Source: SpSt-398 sp041752235 (GTDB lineage: Bacteria > Bacteroidota > Bacteroidia > Chitinophagales > Chitinophagaceae). From it: a stretch of DNA of 64,000 bases. The stretch lies in contig JBGSHM010000015.1 of the NCBI GenBank assembly GCA_041752235.1, positions 1 through 64,000 of the forward strand, given 5' to 3'. A program made the translations under genes and the position numbers. Within the stretch, counting starts at the first letter, position 1; every line of letters begins with the position of its first letter. Of the stretch, positions 8,700-17,211 are shown piece after piece. The notes below the pieces were generated by a model. That model was not told the DNA's origin and did not search any database. It saw only the letters and a list, made by a program, of their open reading frames with translations.

Positions 8700-9848
8700 C
8701 TAATTGTTTTTCAAGAATTTTTCGGAGAGTACAATGGATGCGTTGCTAAACCGTACCAGGTAAACACCGGCAGGCCAGCTAATGGCATTCAATGAAAATT
8801 CATTCAATCCTTTTTCCACTTCTACTGTCATTTTATTTACCAGGTTACCTGCCGTATTATATACCCCGATCTCTCCCTGTCCCTGCTCGGGTGCAATCAG
8901 TCGGAAACTCACCTTATCCGTCACCGGATTGGGGTAGGGTTTCTGCATGGTGAAGGTAGCTTTAAAGTCTTTTTTGATGGACACTACTCGCGAGTACTCC
9001 ACTCTGTTATCCCGGTCTACGACACGGATACGATAGAGATTATCTTCACTCACCGCCTGTGTATGGGTATAAGAATATGTTTGCAGTGTATTGGAGTTAC
9101 CAACGGCCGGTTTGGAATCGATGGTTGACCAGGTACGGCTGTCGGAGCTATACTGAATCTCAAAGTGCGATACATTTTGTTCCGTGGCGGTTTGCCATAC
9201 AAGCTCAATATCCTTGTCATTGGTTTTTTGCGCTCGGAAGGAGATCAACGTTGCGGGGAGGGCTACATTGTTAAAAATAGTTTTGGCAGCAGCAGGACTC
9301 GCATCACTGTCACAGGTAGAACTGCTATAACTTCCGGAGAACCCATCTGGTAAAATATTGGCGGAAATGGTGGCGGCTGTAGTCGCGTTATTACCGACTA
9401 CAATATTAAATGAAAAGGTTCCGGAAAGTGAGCCCGTGTTTCTTCCGTAGCCATTGGCCGGATTGCCATCTACGTCGTCGTCATAATATACGCCGGGTCC
9501 GGCCGCACCTGGACCGCTTCCAGAATGGCCATTACTCCAAATCCAGCGTGCATTTCCAGGAAACCCGGTACGCGTAAAATTCAATGGAGTGGCAAAACTA
9601 AAATTGCTTCCCAGGTTGACCTGAATACCATGCCACCAGTTTGATCCGGATCGGCTATAGGTACCACTTATCGTGGCGGTCACCCGCACAACAGAACCTG
9701 GACGATAGGGATTTGCGGGAGTGCCATCTCCCTGGCCGCTGACCAGACTGGTTGAGCCTACAAAATTTCCACTTGCACTGCATTGAGCCAGTGCCATATG
9801 GGAATTGACAAGTAAATAGAGGAGGAATATGGGTACAATTCTCATCAT
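8700..9848 (-). CDS. Secreted protein with T9SS type A sorting domain
   Basis: A 382-residue secreted protein. The signal peptide runs to about residue 21 (MALAQC). A Ser/Gly/Asn-rich beta region follows (residues about 25-195) containing a cysteine near the N-terminus and another in SSTCDSDAS. A fibronectin-type segment, ELVWQTATEQNVSHFEIQYS, then leads to the C-terminal T9SS domain (KPYPNPVTDKVSF ... GVYLVRFSNA ... SEKFLKN). That C-terminal domain directs export through the type IX system and surface anchoring or release. The function of the N-terminal part is not recognisable. A strong terminator follows. Confidence 0.85.
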   Translation of the reverse strand: MMRIVPIFLLYLLVNSHMALAQCSASGNFVGSTSLVSGQGDGTPANPYRPGSVVRVTATISGTYSRSGSNWWHGIQVNLGSNFSFATPLNFTRTGFPGNARWIWSNGHSGSGPGAAGPGVYYDDDVDGNPANGYGRNTGSLSGTFSFNIVVGNNATTAATISANILPDGFSGSYSSSTCDSDASPAAAKTIFNNVALPATLISFRAQKTNDKDIELVWQTATEQNVSHFEIQYSSDSRTWSTIDSKPAVGNSNTLQTYSYTHTQAVSEDNLYRIRVVDRDNRVEYSRVVSIKKDFKATFTMQKPYPNPVTDKVSFRLIAPEQGQGEIGVYNTAGNLVNKMTVEVEKGLNEFSLNAISWPAGVYLVRFSNASIVLSEKFLKNN

Positions 9849-9911
9849 GGGGTATTGGATATTTAATAGGTGAAAATACTTAGTTTACCTAGTAAATGCA
9901 AACAAATAACG

Positions 9912-10017
9912 ATAAGAGTATGCTCTTATTTTATGCGAAAAAGAGAGGAAGATGTCGAATAATGTTCAACTAACTGAATTTCAGTTAATTAAATGAAAAT
10001 TCAAATTTGTAATTTGA
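9912..10017. repeat. Three small AT-rich inverted repeats
   Basis: Three perfect 7-bp inverted repeats lie in the gap downstream of ctlX and upstream of the T9SS gene: ATAAGAG/CTCTTAT (9912-9929), TAACTGA/TCAGTTA (9971-9987) and TCAAATT/AATTTGA (10001-10017). The two next to ctlX could act as a weak terminator on the minus strand. No convincing U-tract follows, so a role as binding sites is equally possible. Confidence 0.4.
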
Positions 10018-10021
10018 AGAA

Positions 10022-10942
10022 TTACTGTAAGGTAGGATTGTGGATCTCAGCCATCATACACCGGGCGCTGCCTCCTCCACTGGCCTCAATAGTGTCGAGT
10101 GAGGCATGCAGAATCCGGTTAAAGCCGCTGAGTTTTTCCACCTGATCGGGGTGTAGTGACCGGAAGGCCTGAGTGGACATGACCAGTAATTTTTCGCCAC
10201 CGGGACTGGCAATTTGTAGCATATTTCCGGCGAAATGGTTCATTTGGTCGAGGTCAATTTCCACGACCTCTTTCCCGGAGGCCAGGATCACGGAACGCAC
10301 CAGTTCTTTTTCGGTGGGGTCGGGCAGGGCATCCAGGCAGATCACCACATATTTATCGGCCACACACATCATCACATTGGTATGGTAAATGGGTTTTCCT
10401 TCCTGGTCTAACGCATAAAAGGCGACGGGTCGGTATCCGCTTATCTCGCAGAATGATTCGAGTACCTCAGGATGTGTTCGTTCGGAAAGACAGGCATACG
10501 CGATTTTGTTTTCCCGATCGAGTACCATGCTTCCTGTTCCTTCGAGGTAGCCCGATTCATTTTCATAACCCGTCAGGTCATGTTTGGTCTTTACCTCAAA
10601 TTTTTGTTCAATGGCGTCAAGTACGGTTTGCTTTCTTTCCTGTCTTCTGTTGGCAGCAAACATGGGATAGAGATAGATCGATCCATCCGCATGAAAAGAG
10701 ACCCAGTTATTCGGGAAAATGGAATCAGGGGTATGAGGTGTAGCCGTATCCTGAACCACTGTTACATCCACCCCATTTTTCCGGAGAAGCTCCACAAAGC
10801 CATCAAATTCCTCCAGTGCCTTTTGCTGAATCACCTCCGCTTCTTCATAGGGGGCCTGTTGAAAAGCATTATTCACCGCGGTTTCGGGGTTATATCCAAA
10901 GCGTACCGGGCGGATCATTAAAAGGTGGGATGTTGTTTGCAT
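10022..10942 (-). CDS. ctlX: Citrulline/arginine-modifying hydrolase, CtlX-like
   Basis: A 306-residue member of the guanidino-group-modifying (amidinotransferase/deiminase) fold. The start HLLMIRPVRFGYNPETAVNNAFQ matches the family named citrulline utilization hydrolase CtlX. Visible landmarks are DSIFPNNWVSFH (about 92-103), a YLEGTGSMVLDRE segment, IYHTNVMMCV carrying the catalytic histidine, and GGGSARCMMAEI near the C-terminus carrying the catalytic cysteine. The family handles arginine, citrulline or methylated arginines. It starts 3 nt after the end of the upstream arginine-deiminase-like gene, so the two are co-transcribed and probably act on related substrates. The exact reaction is inferred. 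Confidence 0.8.
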   Translation of the reverse strand: MQTTSHLLMIRPVRFGYNPETAVNNAFQQAPYEEAEVIQQKALEEFDGFVELLRKNGVDVTVVQDTATPHTPDSIFPNNWVSFHADGSIYLYPMFAANRRQERKQTVLDAIEQKFEVKTKHDLTGYENESGYLEGTGSMVLDRENKIAYACLSERTHPEVLESFCEISGYRPVAFYALDQEGKPIYHTNVMMCVADKYVVICLDALPDPTEKELVRSVILASGKEVVEIDLDQMNHFAGNMLQIASPGGEKLLVMSTQAFRSLHPDQVEKLSGFNRILHASLDTIEASGGGSARCMMAEIHNPTLQ

Positions 10943-10945
10943 GGC

Positions 10946-12391
10946 TTAGATTTCATCGCGTAAAATAGGCATACTCATACAGTGGAAGCCACCCCTGGCT
11001 CTCGACAATTCGGCCGAAGGCATCAGGATCAATGTGTCTTCCAGGTCATCGGGTTTCAGCCCTCCGGATTCAAAGGCCTGGATCAACTCCGCAGCTTCCC
11101 GGATCTTAAATCCATTTTCACGGAAGGCTTCTACGGTCTTATCATTCCGATCATATCCCAATACCACGCCTTCTTTCAAGGCCAGCAGGTTGCAGGAGTC
11201 GGTCCATTGCTCCCGGGCATCAAAAGGAAATTCATTATTACCCGAATAAATAAACCGCACCTTGTCGGTACACTTCAGGTCGTTTTTACTGATATCTATG
11301 AGCAGTTCTTCCAGGCTCTCAAATGGCACCGGATTGGCGATGTCCTTTTTCCGGAATTGAATGATCTTGATCTTTTCTTCTTTCCGTGGCATATCCAGTA
11401 CTTTTTGTACCGGGTCTGCATCCTCCTTTCGGATGGATTTTTTGGAAAAGATGCCCAACATGACCCATACATTTCTTTTCACCTGGGTAAAGACCGTATC
11501 GATGTGCATATAATCCCTTTTGCGGGGAATACGTACCACCGTGATCTTTTTGACCACCCCTTTCTCGAACAACAGGTTAATGGCCTGGTGGGCCGCTTCC
11601 ATGGAGGTCCGCTCGCTGACCCCGATCAGCAAATGATCAGGGGTCACCACCATCACATCCCCTCCCTCCAGGGTCACTTTCTTGTCGTCCGCATCCCGGG
11701 GCATCAGAAAATGATAACTGGTGTCAGGGAGTTCGATCACCTTGTCATGGTAGTCCTGAAACAATGGGTGGTTAAAAAAGATGTATTTCATCAACAGGGC
11801 CTCACGCACCCTGGCTTTCTTGGCTGGTTTGTTGAGTAAAATGAATTGATTGATGACGATCCCAATATCCCGGGTAAAAATAAAATTGGGGATGGGGGCA
11901 AAGATCATCTCCTTTTCGTTCAGCGTACCACTGATAAAGGCCTTGGCCAGTTGGCTTGGACTAAGCTCAGTCAGGCCTGTCTGTGTTTCGTACGAACAAC
12001 CTTCTACCGCGCACACAGAAGCTATGAGTTTCAATCGAATCTCACGGTCTTCTAAAATTTCACTTAAAAGCCATTGAATCTCGATCACCTTGTCTGATCG
12101 AAAGAAATTTTCATTGTCCGGTTTGTAAAAGACACGTCGGTTTTCATGTGCATCGATCTCCTCTAACCGGCCCTGGATCTTTCCGGGGTCGAGGAAGTAA
12201 AGCAAAAGTTTGGTATAATAATCGTACTCTTTTCTGCGGATCGTTTCCAGATGTACAATATCCTCAAAAAGCCAGTCCTGAGCCTTGGAAGGGACCACTT
12301 TTCCCAAACCACTGTCTGGACTATGAACAAGAAGACGTCTTAACCGGCCTATTTCTGAACCGACCTGGATCTTTGATTTGTTTTTACTCAT
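10946..12391 (-). CDS. Arginine-deiminase-like amidinohydrolase
   Basis: A 481-residue protein with the hallmarks of the arginine deiminase/amidinotransferase superfamily. These are IGRLRRLLVHSPDSGL at the N-terminus, PNFIFTRDIGIVI, LEGGDVMVV, MHIDTVFT with the catalytic histidine, and the C-terminal SRARGGFHCMSMPI containing the nucleophilic cysteine. Classical ArcA enzymes are about 410 residues, so this protein is longer, with a charged insert near residues 60-130 (RKEYDYYTKLLLYFLDPGKIQGRLEEID). ArcA releases ammonia and citrulline from arginine. No arcB or arcC lies nearby, so a catabolic ADI pathway is not supported by context. It is followed with 3-nt spacing by ctlX. Confidence 0.75.
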   Translation of the reverse strand: MSKNKSKIQVGSEIGRLRRLLVHSPDSGLGKVVPSKAQDWLFEDIVHLETIRRKEYDYYTKLLLYFLDPGKIQGRLEEIDAHENRRVFYKPDNENFFRSDKVIEIQWLLSEILEDREIRLKLIASVCAVEGCSYETQTGLTELSPSQLAKAFISGTLNEKEMIFAPIPNFIFTRDIGIVINQFILLNKPAKKARVREALLMKYIFFNHPLFQDYHDKVIELPDTSYHFLMPRDADDKKVTLEGGDVMVVTPDHLLIGVSERTSMEAAHQAINLLFEKGVVKKITVVRIPRKRDYMHIDTVFTQVKRNVWVMLGIFSKKSIRKEDADPVQKVLDMPRKEEKIKIIQFRKKDIANPVPFESLEELLIDISKNDLKCTDKVRFIYSGNNEFPFDAREQWTDSCNLLALKEGVVLGYDRNDKTVEAFRENGFKIREAAELIQAFESGGLKPDDLEDTLILMPSAELSRARGGFHCMSMPILRDEI

Positions 12392-12585
12392 GATCGCTGG
12401 ATTTTTCCCGGATGGGAATATGAACAGTTGTAAGCAAAATTAGCACATTGCGGCCAACCCGCTCTTTTCCAATCCTGTCAAAATCGACAAATGTCCTTAA
12501 AATTTTATCCCAACAGATGTGAATAAATCGTTTATTACCAACCTTTTTATGTACCATCAATCACCTATATTCGCCGCTATAAAAC

Positions 12586-12591
12586 AGGAGG
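12586..12591 (+). promoter_or_regulatory. Strong Shine-Dalgarno deciding the GTG start of smc
   Basis: AGGAGG lies 4 nt before the GTG at 12596. Such an exact Shine-Dalgarno is uncommon for Bacteroidota genes, which usually rely little on it. It fixes the smc start, which gives the canonical N-terminus MRLKSLEIKGFKSF. Confidence 0.7.
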
Positions 12592-12595
12592 AAAC

Positions 12596-15500
12596 GTGCG
12601 TTTAAAAAGTTTAGAGATCAAGGGTTTCAAGAGTTTTGCGGACAAGACCCTGATCAATTTTGATGAGAGTATCACCGGAATCGTGGGACCAAATGGATGT
12701 GGAAAATCCAATATTGTGGACAGCATCCGGTGGGTGATCGGCGAACAAAAGATCAGCCACCTGCGATCGGAGAACCTGGAGAGCCTTGTCTTTAATGGCT
12801 CCAAGTCCAGAAGCGCCAGTGGTCTGGCGGAGGTGAGCCTCACTTTTGAGAATACCAAGAACCTGCTTCCCACCGAATTCAATACGGTAACGATCACGCG
12901 GAAATTTTATAAAAGTGGCGAGAGTGAATACCGCTTGAATGATGTGCAATGCCGGTTAAAGGATATCCAAAACCTTTTCATGGATACCGGTGTCTCCACC
13001 GATAGTTATGCCATCATCGAATTGGGCATGGTGGATGACCTGATCAAAGACAAAGACAATAGCCGCCGCCGGATGCTTGAGCAGGCCGCAGGTATCTCCA
13101 TTTACAAGACCAGAAAGAAAGAGGCAAAACTTAAATTGGACGCGACCGAACAGGACCTGGCCCGTATTGAGGACCTGCTGTTCGAGATCAACAACCAGTT
13201 GAAAAGCCTCGAAAGCCAGGCCCGAAAAGCCGAGAAATATTTTGAGGTCAAAAAAGAATACCGGGAAGTCAGCATCGAACTGGCCAAGGCAGCCCTCGAA
13301 GGGTTCAATATCACCTTCAAAGAACTCAATGAACAGCACCAGGTAGAAACAGATAAACGCCTGCAACTGGAAGCGGTGATCGCTACCGAGGAAGCCTCCC
13401 TGGAAGGAGAAAAGTCGGGTTTTGTGGAAAAGGAGAAAGAACTCCAGTCCATGCAGCATGCCTTTAACCAATTACAACAAAATGTGCGGACCCGGGAGAA
13501 TGACAAGAACCTGGCAGCACAGAAACTGCAATATCTCCAGGAAAAAGAAAAAGGATTACAGGATTTTCTTCAACGCGCCGATGGACAGATCAAAGGCATT
13601 GAAGAAAGCATCTCCTTTACCGAATTACAGGTGAATGAGGAAGAAGGGGGATTTGAAACCCTGAACAATGAATTTTCTCTGGTTTCCGAACAAGTGGACC
13701 AGCAACGTGGCCAGTTAGGGGAGAAGCGGAATAATCTGGACCTGCTCCGTTCCGCTCACCAACAAACCCAACGGCAACAGTTTGAGTCGGAAAAGAAAGC
13801 TGCGGTATCTGAAACATCCATTCAGAATATTCAGCGTGCGCTTTCCCAAGTGGAAGAGGAAAAAGCCAGACGGGAAGACCAACGCCATCAGCTATCCGAA
13901 GATGTACAGGTGAAGGAGAAGGAACTTCAGATCAAGAAGACCGATCTGGAACAACTCCAACAGCACCACGATTATACGAAAGAACAGATTCTACAGACCC
14001 AATCGGTCCTTGAAGGGTTGAGGGGAGAACTGGCCGAAGAAAATCGTAAACTGGATTCACGCAAAAATGAGTACGACCTGCTGAAGAGCCTGATCGATAC
14101 GATGGAAGGCTATCCTGAAAGCGTGAAGTACCTGCATAATAACCCTGAACTGGGTTATACGGCCCCTATTCTGTCGGATATCTTGTATGTAAAGGAAGAA
14201 TACCGCACTGCGCTCGAGAATGTACTGGAACCCTACCTCAGTTATTATGTGGTCAATAACCTGCAGGATGGTTTGAAAGCCGTTCACCTGCTGGATGCGA
14301 ATAAAAAAGGAAAAGCTAATTTCTTCCTGCTGGATAAGTTTGAGGACAAGGCTGCCTCTGTATCTGATCATACGCTTTCGCATGCCATTCCGGCTCTTCA
14401 GGTGGTGGAAGTCGAAGGTCGTTACCGTAAATTGGCAGAACACCTTCTGGGTAATGTTTTCATTGCCGATAATGAAGAGGCGCTTAACAATTCCAACGGA
14501 TTTGTGGTGATCGAAAAAGAGGGTCGTTATGTAAAAGGAAAATATTCACTGACCGGTGGTAGTGTGGGTCTTTTTGAAGGAAAGAAGATCGGTCGGGCCA
14601 AGAATCTCGAGAAACTGGCTGAGCAGATCGATGCGCAAGCCATCGTGGTGAATGCTTTGCGTGAAACCATCCAACAGCGACACAATGAAGTGATCGCTTT
14701 CAATGAGGACCTGCGGGAGAGTGCCATCCGGGAAACAGAAAGAGAGATACAACTGCTTACCAATACCGTTTTCTCCCTCCAAAATAAACTGGAGAACCTG
14801 CATGCCATGCAACAACAAAGCGAGGCACGCATGGGGGAACTAAACCAGCAATTGCAGCAATCTCAGCAATCATTGGAATCAGTCCGAGTGGAACTTTCCG
14901 GTTTTCTGGAACAGTTGAATGAAAGTGCAGTTTCCCTGAGCCGGGCAGAGGAATTATATAAGGAGGAAGAAGGTTTGTTCAACGATACCCTGGCCCGATA
15001 CAATGAATTCAACCTGCAGGTGACCAAACAACAGAGTAAGATCGCTGCGCTGAAACAGGAGAGAGAATTCAAAACCAACCAGCTCAACGAACTCCTTCAG
15101 CAGGTGGAAGGCAACCGGACCCAACTGGAAGCCACCACCTCCGAAATTGCCGAATCACAGTCACGACTGACTACCTTGGATGAGGAGCTTTTAACCCTGA
15201 TCAGGCAAAAGGACGAAGAAGAAAGAAAACTCAATGAGGCCGACCAGGCCTATTATAACTGGCGTAACCAGCTTTCGGAAAAGGAAAGTGAATTAAGGCA
15301 CAAGACCAAGGAGAAAGAACAGGTAGAACACCTGCTCAATGAGATCAAAGACCGCCTGAATGAAGTGAAACTTCAATTGGCCGGGATGAAAGAGCGGCTG
15401 AGTGTGGAATTCCGGATCAACCTGGAAGATATCCTGGACGAGGCCCGCACCGGTGAAACACCAGTCGAAGAGCTTCAGGAAAAAGTGGACAAGATGAAGC

Positions 15501-16126
15501 GCCGGCTGGAAAACCTGGGTGAAGTGAATCCCACCGCCATTGAGGCATTTCAGGAAATGAAAAAGCGGTATGATTTCATTCTGGAACAAAAGAACGATCT
15601 GGTCTCTGCCAAAGAGAGCCTGATGCAAACGATCCAGGAAGTGGAGGCCACTGCCAACCAGAAATTCCTGGAAACCTTCCATGCCGTTCGCGAGAACTTC
15701 CATAAAGTATTTAAGACCCTGTTCACCGAAGATGACCAGTGTGACCTTATACTCGAAAACCCCGAGAACCTGGCCGAGACAGGCATTGATGTAATAGCCA
15801 AGCCCAAGGGCAAACGTCCTACTTCACTCACCCAGTTGAGTGGGGGAGAGCGTACACTTACGGCGACGGCCCTGCTCTTTGCGATCTATTTGATCAAACC
15901 AGCCCCCTTCTGTATCCTTGATGAGGTGGATGCACCGTTGGATGATGCCAACGTGGGTAAGTTTACCAATATGATCCGCAATTTCAGTGAGAACTCTCAG
16001 TTCATCATTGTAACGCACAACAAGACTACCATGAGCACCGTAGATGTCATCTATGGGGTGACCATGCAAGAACCTGGTGTGAGTAAGCTGGTGTCTGTGG
16101 ACTTTAGGAACCTCAGCCAGAATTAA
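12596..16126 (+). CDS. smc: Chromosome segregation ATPase SMC
   Basis: A 1176-residue structural-maintenance-of-chromosomes ATPase, which organises and separates sister chromosomes with ScpA and ScpB. The N-terminal head has MRLKSLEIKGFKSFADKT and Walker A GPNGCGKSN at 31-39. Two long coiled coils (about 170-500 and 680-1000) flank the hinge (about 515-640, YPESVKYLHNN ... FFLLDKF ... SLTGGSVGLF). The C-terminal head carries the signature LSGGERTLTATALLFAI and Walker B PFCILDEVDAPLDD followed by a D-loop. Length and order are typical. The start is GTG with a perfect AGGAGG. ScpA and ScpB are not in the window. The gene is followed by a short CTAATAG-type repeat. Confidence 0.97.
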   Translation: MRLKSLEIKGFKSFADKTLINFDESITGIVGPNGCGKSNIVDSIRWVIGEQKISHLRSENLESLVFNGSKSRSASGLAEVSLTFENTKNLLPTEFNTVTITRKFYKSGESEYRLNDVQCRLKDIQNLFMDTGVSTDSYAIIELGMVDDLIKDKDNSRRRMLEQAAGISIYKTRKKEAKLKLDATEQDLARIEDLLFEINNQLKSLESQARKAEKYFEVKKEYREVSIELAKAALEGFNITFKELNEQHQVETDKRLQLEAVIATEEASLEGEKSGFVEKEKELQSMQHAFNQLQQNVRTRENDKNLAAQKLQYLQEKEKGLQDFLQRADGQIKGIEESISFTELQVNEEEGGFETLNNEFSLVSEQVDQQRGQLGEKRNNLDLLRSAHQQTQRQQFESEKKAAVSETSIQNIQRALSQVEEEKARREDQRHQLSEDVQVKEKELQIKKTDLEQLQQHHDYTKEQILQTQSVLEGLRGELAEENRKLDSRKNEYDLLKSLIDTMEGYPESVKYLHNNPELGYTAPILSDILYVKEEYRTALENVLEPYLSYYVVNNLQDGLKAVHLLDANKKGKANFFLLDKFEDKAASVSDHTLSHAIPALQVVEVEGRYRKLAEHLLGNVFIADNEEALNNSNGFVVIEKEGRYVKGKYSLTGGSVGLFEGKKIGRAKNLEKLAEQIDAQAIVVNALRETIQQRHNEVIAFNEDLRESAIRETEREIQLLTNTVFSLQNKLENLHAMQQQSEARMGELNQQLQQSQQSLESVRVELSGFLEQLNESAVSLSRAEELYKEEEGLFNDTLARYNEFNLQVTKQQSKIAALKQEREFKTNQLNELLQQVEGNRTQLEATTSEIAESQSRLTTLDEELLTLIRQKDEEERKLNEADQAYYNWRNQLSEKESELRHKTKEKEQVEHLLNEIKDRLNEVKLQLAGMKERLSVEFRINLEDILDEARTGETPVEELQEKVDKMKRRLENLGEVNPTAIEAFQEMKKRYDFILEQKNDLVSAKESLMQTIQEVEATANQKFLETFHAVRENFHKVFKTLFTEDDQCDLILENPENLAETGIDVIAKPKGKRPTSLTQLSGGERTLTATALLFAIYLIKPAPFCILDEVDAPLDDANVGKFTNMIRNFSENSQFIIVTHNKTTMSTVDVIYGVTMQEPGVSKLVSVDFRNLSQN

Positions 16127-16152
16127 TGCCTAATAGCTATTCGCTTTTAGCC
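16127..16152. repeat. CTAATAG-word repeat after smc
   Basis: The bases after the smc stop contain AATAGCTATT, itself palindromic, followed by GCTTTTAGCC. The same words recur at 22736-22783, 27298-27333, 29201-29240 and 36421-36441. It lies between two convergent genes and reaches into the 3' end of the minus-strand gene at 16147. Confidence 0.5.
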
Positions 16153-16398
16153 TTCTTTTTGATGTTCATGCGCCTTTTGCCGATGGCGGATATCGTGTTT
16201 CATTTTATGTACAAAAGCACTGCAAACGGAGGAGACACCAATGCCAAGGGTAACGGAAACTAAAACAGCATAAAGGACCCAGCGGGAAGTATCTTTCAGG
16301 TAAGCAATCGAGTAAAAAGTGAGGAAGACTGAGGCAATGATAAGGGTGAATCCCAGGATGGACTTAAAGATCCATTGGTCGTAATGGTTGCTGGCCAT
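16147..16398 (-). CDS. Small two-helix membrane protein
   Basis: An 83-residue protein of unknown function. Two hydrophobic segments (about residues 14-31, ILGFTLIIASVFLTFYSI, and about 42-64, YAVLVSVTLGIGVSSVCSAFV) predict two membrane helices. A charged, histidine-rich tail (KMKHDIRHRQKAHEHQ) follows. It is convergent with smc, and its 3' end overlaps the repeat that follows smc. Nothing in the sequence or context tells its role. Confidence 0.55.
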   Translation of the reverse strand: MASNHYDQWIFKSILGFTLIIASVFLTFYSIAYLKDTSRWVLYAVLVSVTLGIGVSSVCSAFVHKMKHDIRHRQKAHEHQKEG

Positions 16399-16505
16399 GG
16401 GTTATAAATTTCGATAAATGTAAGGATAATCAATGTATTGTTAATCTTGCACCAGGGGCTTTTTTGCGGGGGATATTTTTTAATTTTACCCTTCAAATCA
16501 AACAC

Positions 16506-17090
16506 ATGAATAAGGCCCTGCTTTTTATACTTGGTTTTTTTCTGTCCTTTTCAATTTACGCGCAAGAAAAACCTGAAGGTCTTTTCATCAATTCCAAAGC
16601 ACCCGATTTCAAGGGAAAGGACCAGGATGGGAATGAAATTCGATTAAAAGACCAACTAAAGAAAGGGTCGGTGGTCCTGGTATTCTATAGGGGAGAATGG
16701 TGTCCGTATTGTAATAAGCACCTGCGGCGTCTTCGGGATTCTCTTTCGTTGATCACCGAAAAAGGTGCACAGTTGATCGCCATCACCCCTGAAAAATCCA
16801 TCTCCGTCAGCAAAACCCGCGAAAAGACCGGAGCTACATTTACGATTATATCCGACGAGAAGCAAAAGATCATGAAGGCCTATGAAGTGTCTTTTGCTCT
16901 GGATGAAAAAACGATCAAACGATACAAGAGTTTTGATATCGATATAGAAGGAAACAATGGTGACAATGGGGCTTTTCTTCCTGTCCCGGCTATTTACATT
17001 ATCAACAAAGAAGGATCGATCACCTATCGATTTTTTAACGAAGATTATAAGAAGCGGCCTTCGGTGAAGGAGATTGTGGACAATTTGTGA
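16506..17090 (+). CDS. Exported peroxiredoxin-like (AhpC/TSA) protein
   Basis: A 194-residue thioredoxin-fold protein. I chose the ATG at 16506 because it opens a signal peptide (MNKALLFILGFFLSFSIYAQ) that an earlier in-frame ATG at 16464 would push inward. The mature domain has the peroxiredoxin layout: INSKAPDFKGKDQDGNEIRLKDQL, then VLVFYRGEWCPYCNKHLRRL carrying a CxxC in the position of the peroxidatic cysteine, and a conserved VPAIYIINKEG near the C-terminus. Family members reduce hydroperoxides or act as thiol-disulfide reductases; a periplasmic location is inferred from the signal peptide. It is followed by a long GTGAATG/GTGAGAC hairpin and a convergent gene. Confidence 0.8.
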   Translation: MNKALLFILGFFLSFSIYAQEKPEGLFINSKAPDFKGKDQDGNEIRLKDQLKKGSVVLVFYRGEWCPYCNKHLRRLRDSLSLITEKGAQLIAITPEKSISVSKTREKTGATFTIISDEKQKIMKAYEVSFALDEKTIKRYKSFDIDIEGNNGDNGAFLPVPAIYIINKEGSITYRFFNEDYKKRPSVKEIVDNL

Positions 17091-17100
17091 GGCGTTATTG

Positions 17101-17194
17101 GTGAATTGTGAATTGTGAATGGTGAGACGTGAGACGTGAGAAATTGTTTTGACTTGTAATTTATAAATTCACTATTCACGTCTCACGTCTCACG
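17101..17194. repeat. GTGAATT/GTGAGAC word-repeat hairpin
   Basis: Left arm 17101-17140 consists of tandem GTGAATT, GTGAATG and GTGAGAC units. The right arm 17167-17194 contains the complementary ATTCAC, TCTCACG words. About 26 AT-rich bases separate them. It fills the gap between two convergent genes. The same words recur at 48060-48167, 53125-53152 and 55264-55470. Confidence 0.85.
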
Positions 17195-17211
17195 AAACTG
17201 AAACGCCCGCG

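Noticed and set aside
12596..16126. Several 90-140 codon frames antisense to smc
   Set aside because: They mirror the coiled-coil codon pattern of smc and have no independent support.
17101..17194. CRISPR-like array or tandem satellite
   Set aside because: The words are 7 bp, have no unique spacers of regular length, and are mirrored in a second arm; there are no cas genes.
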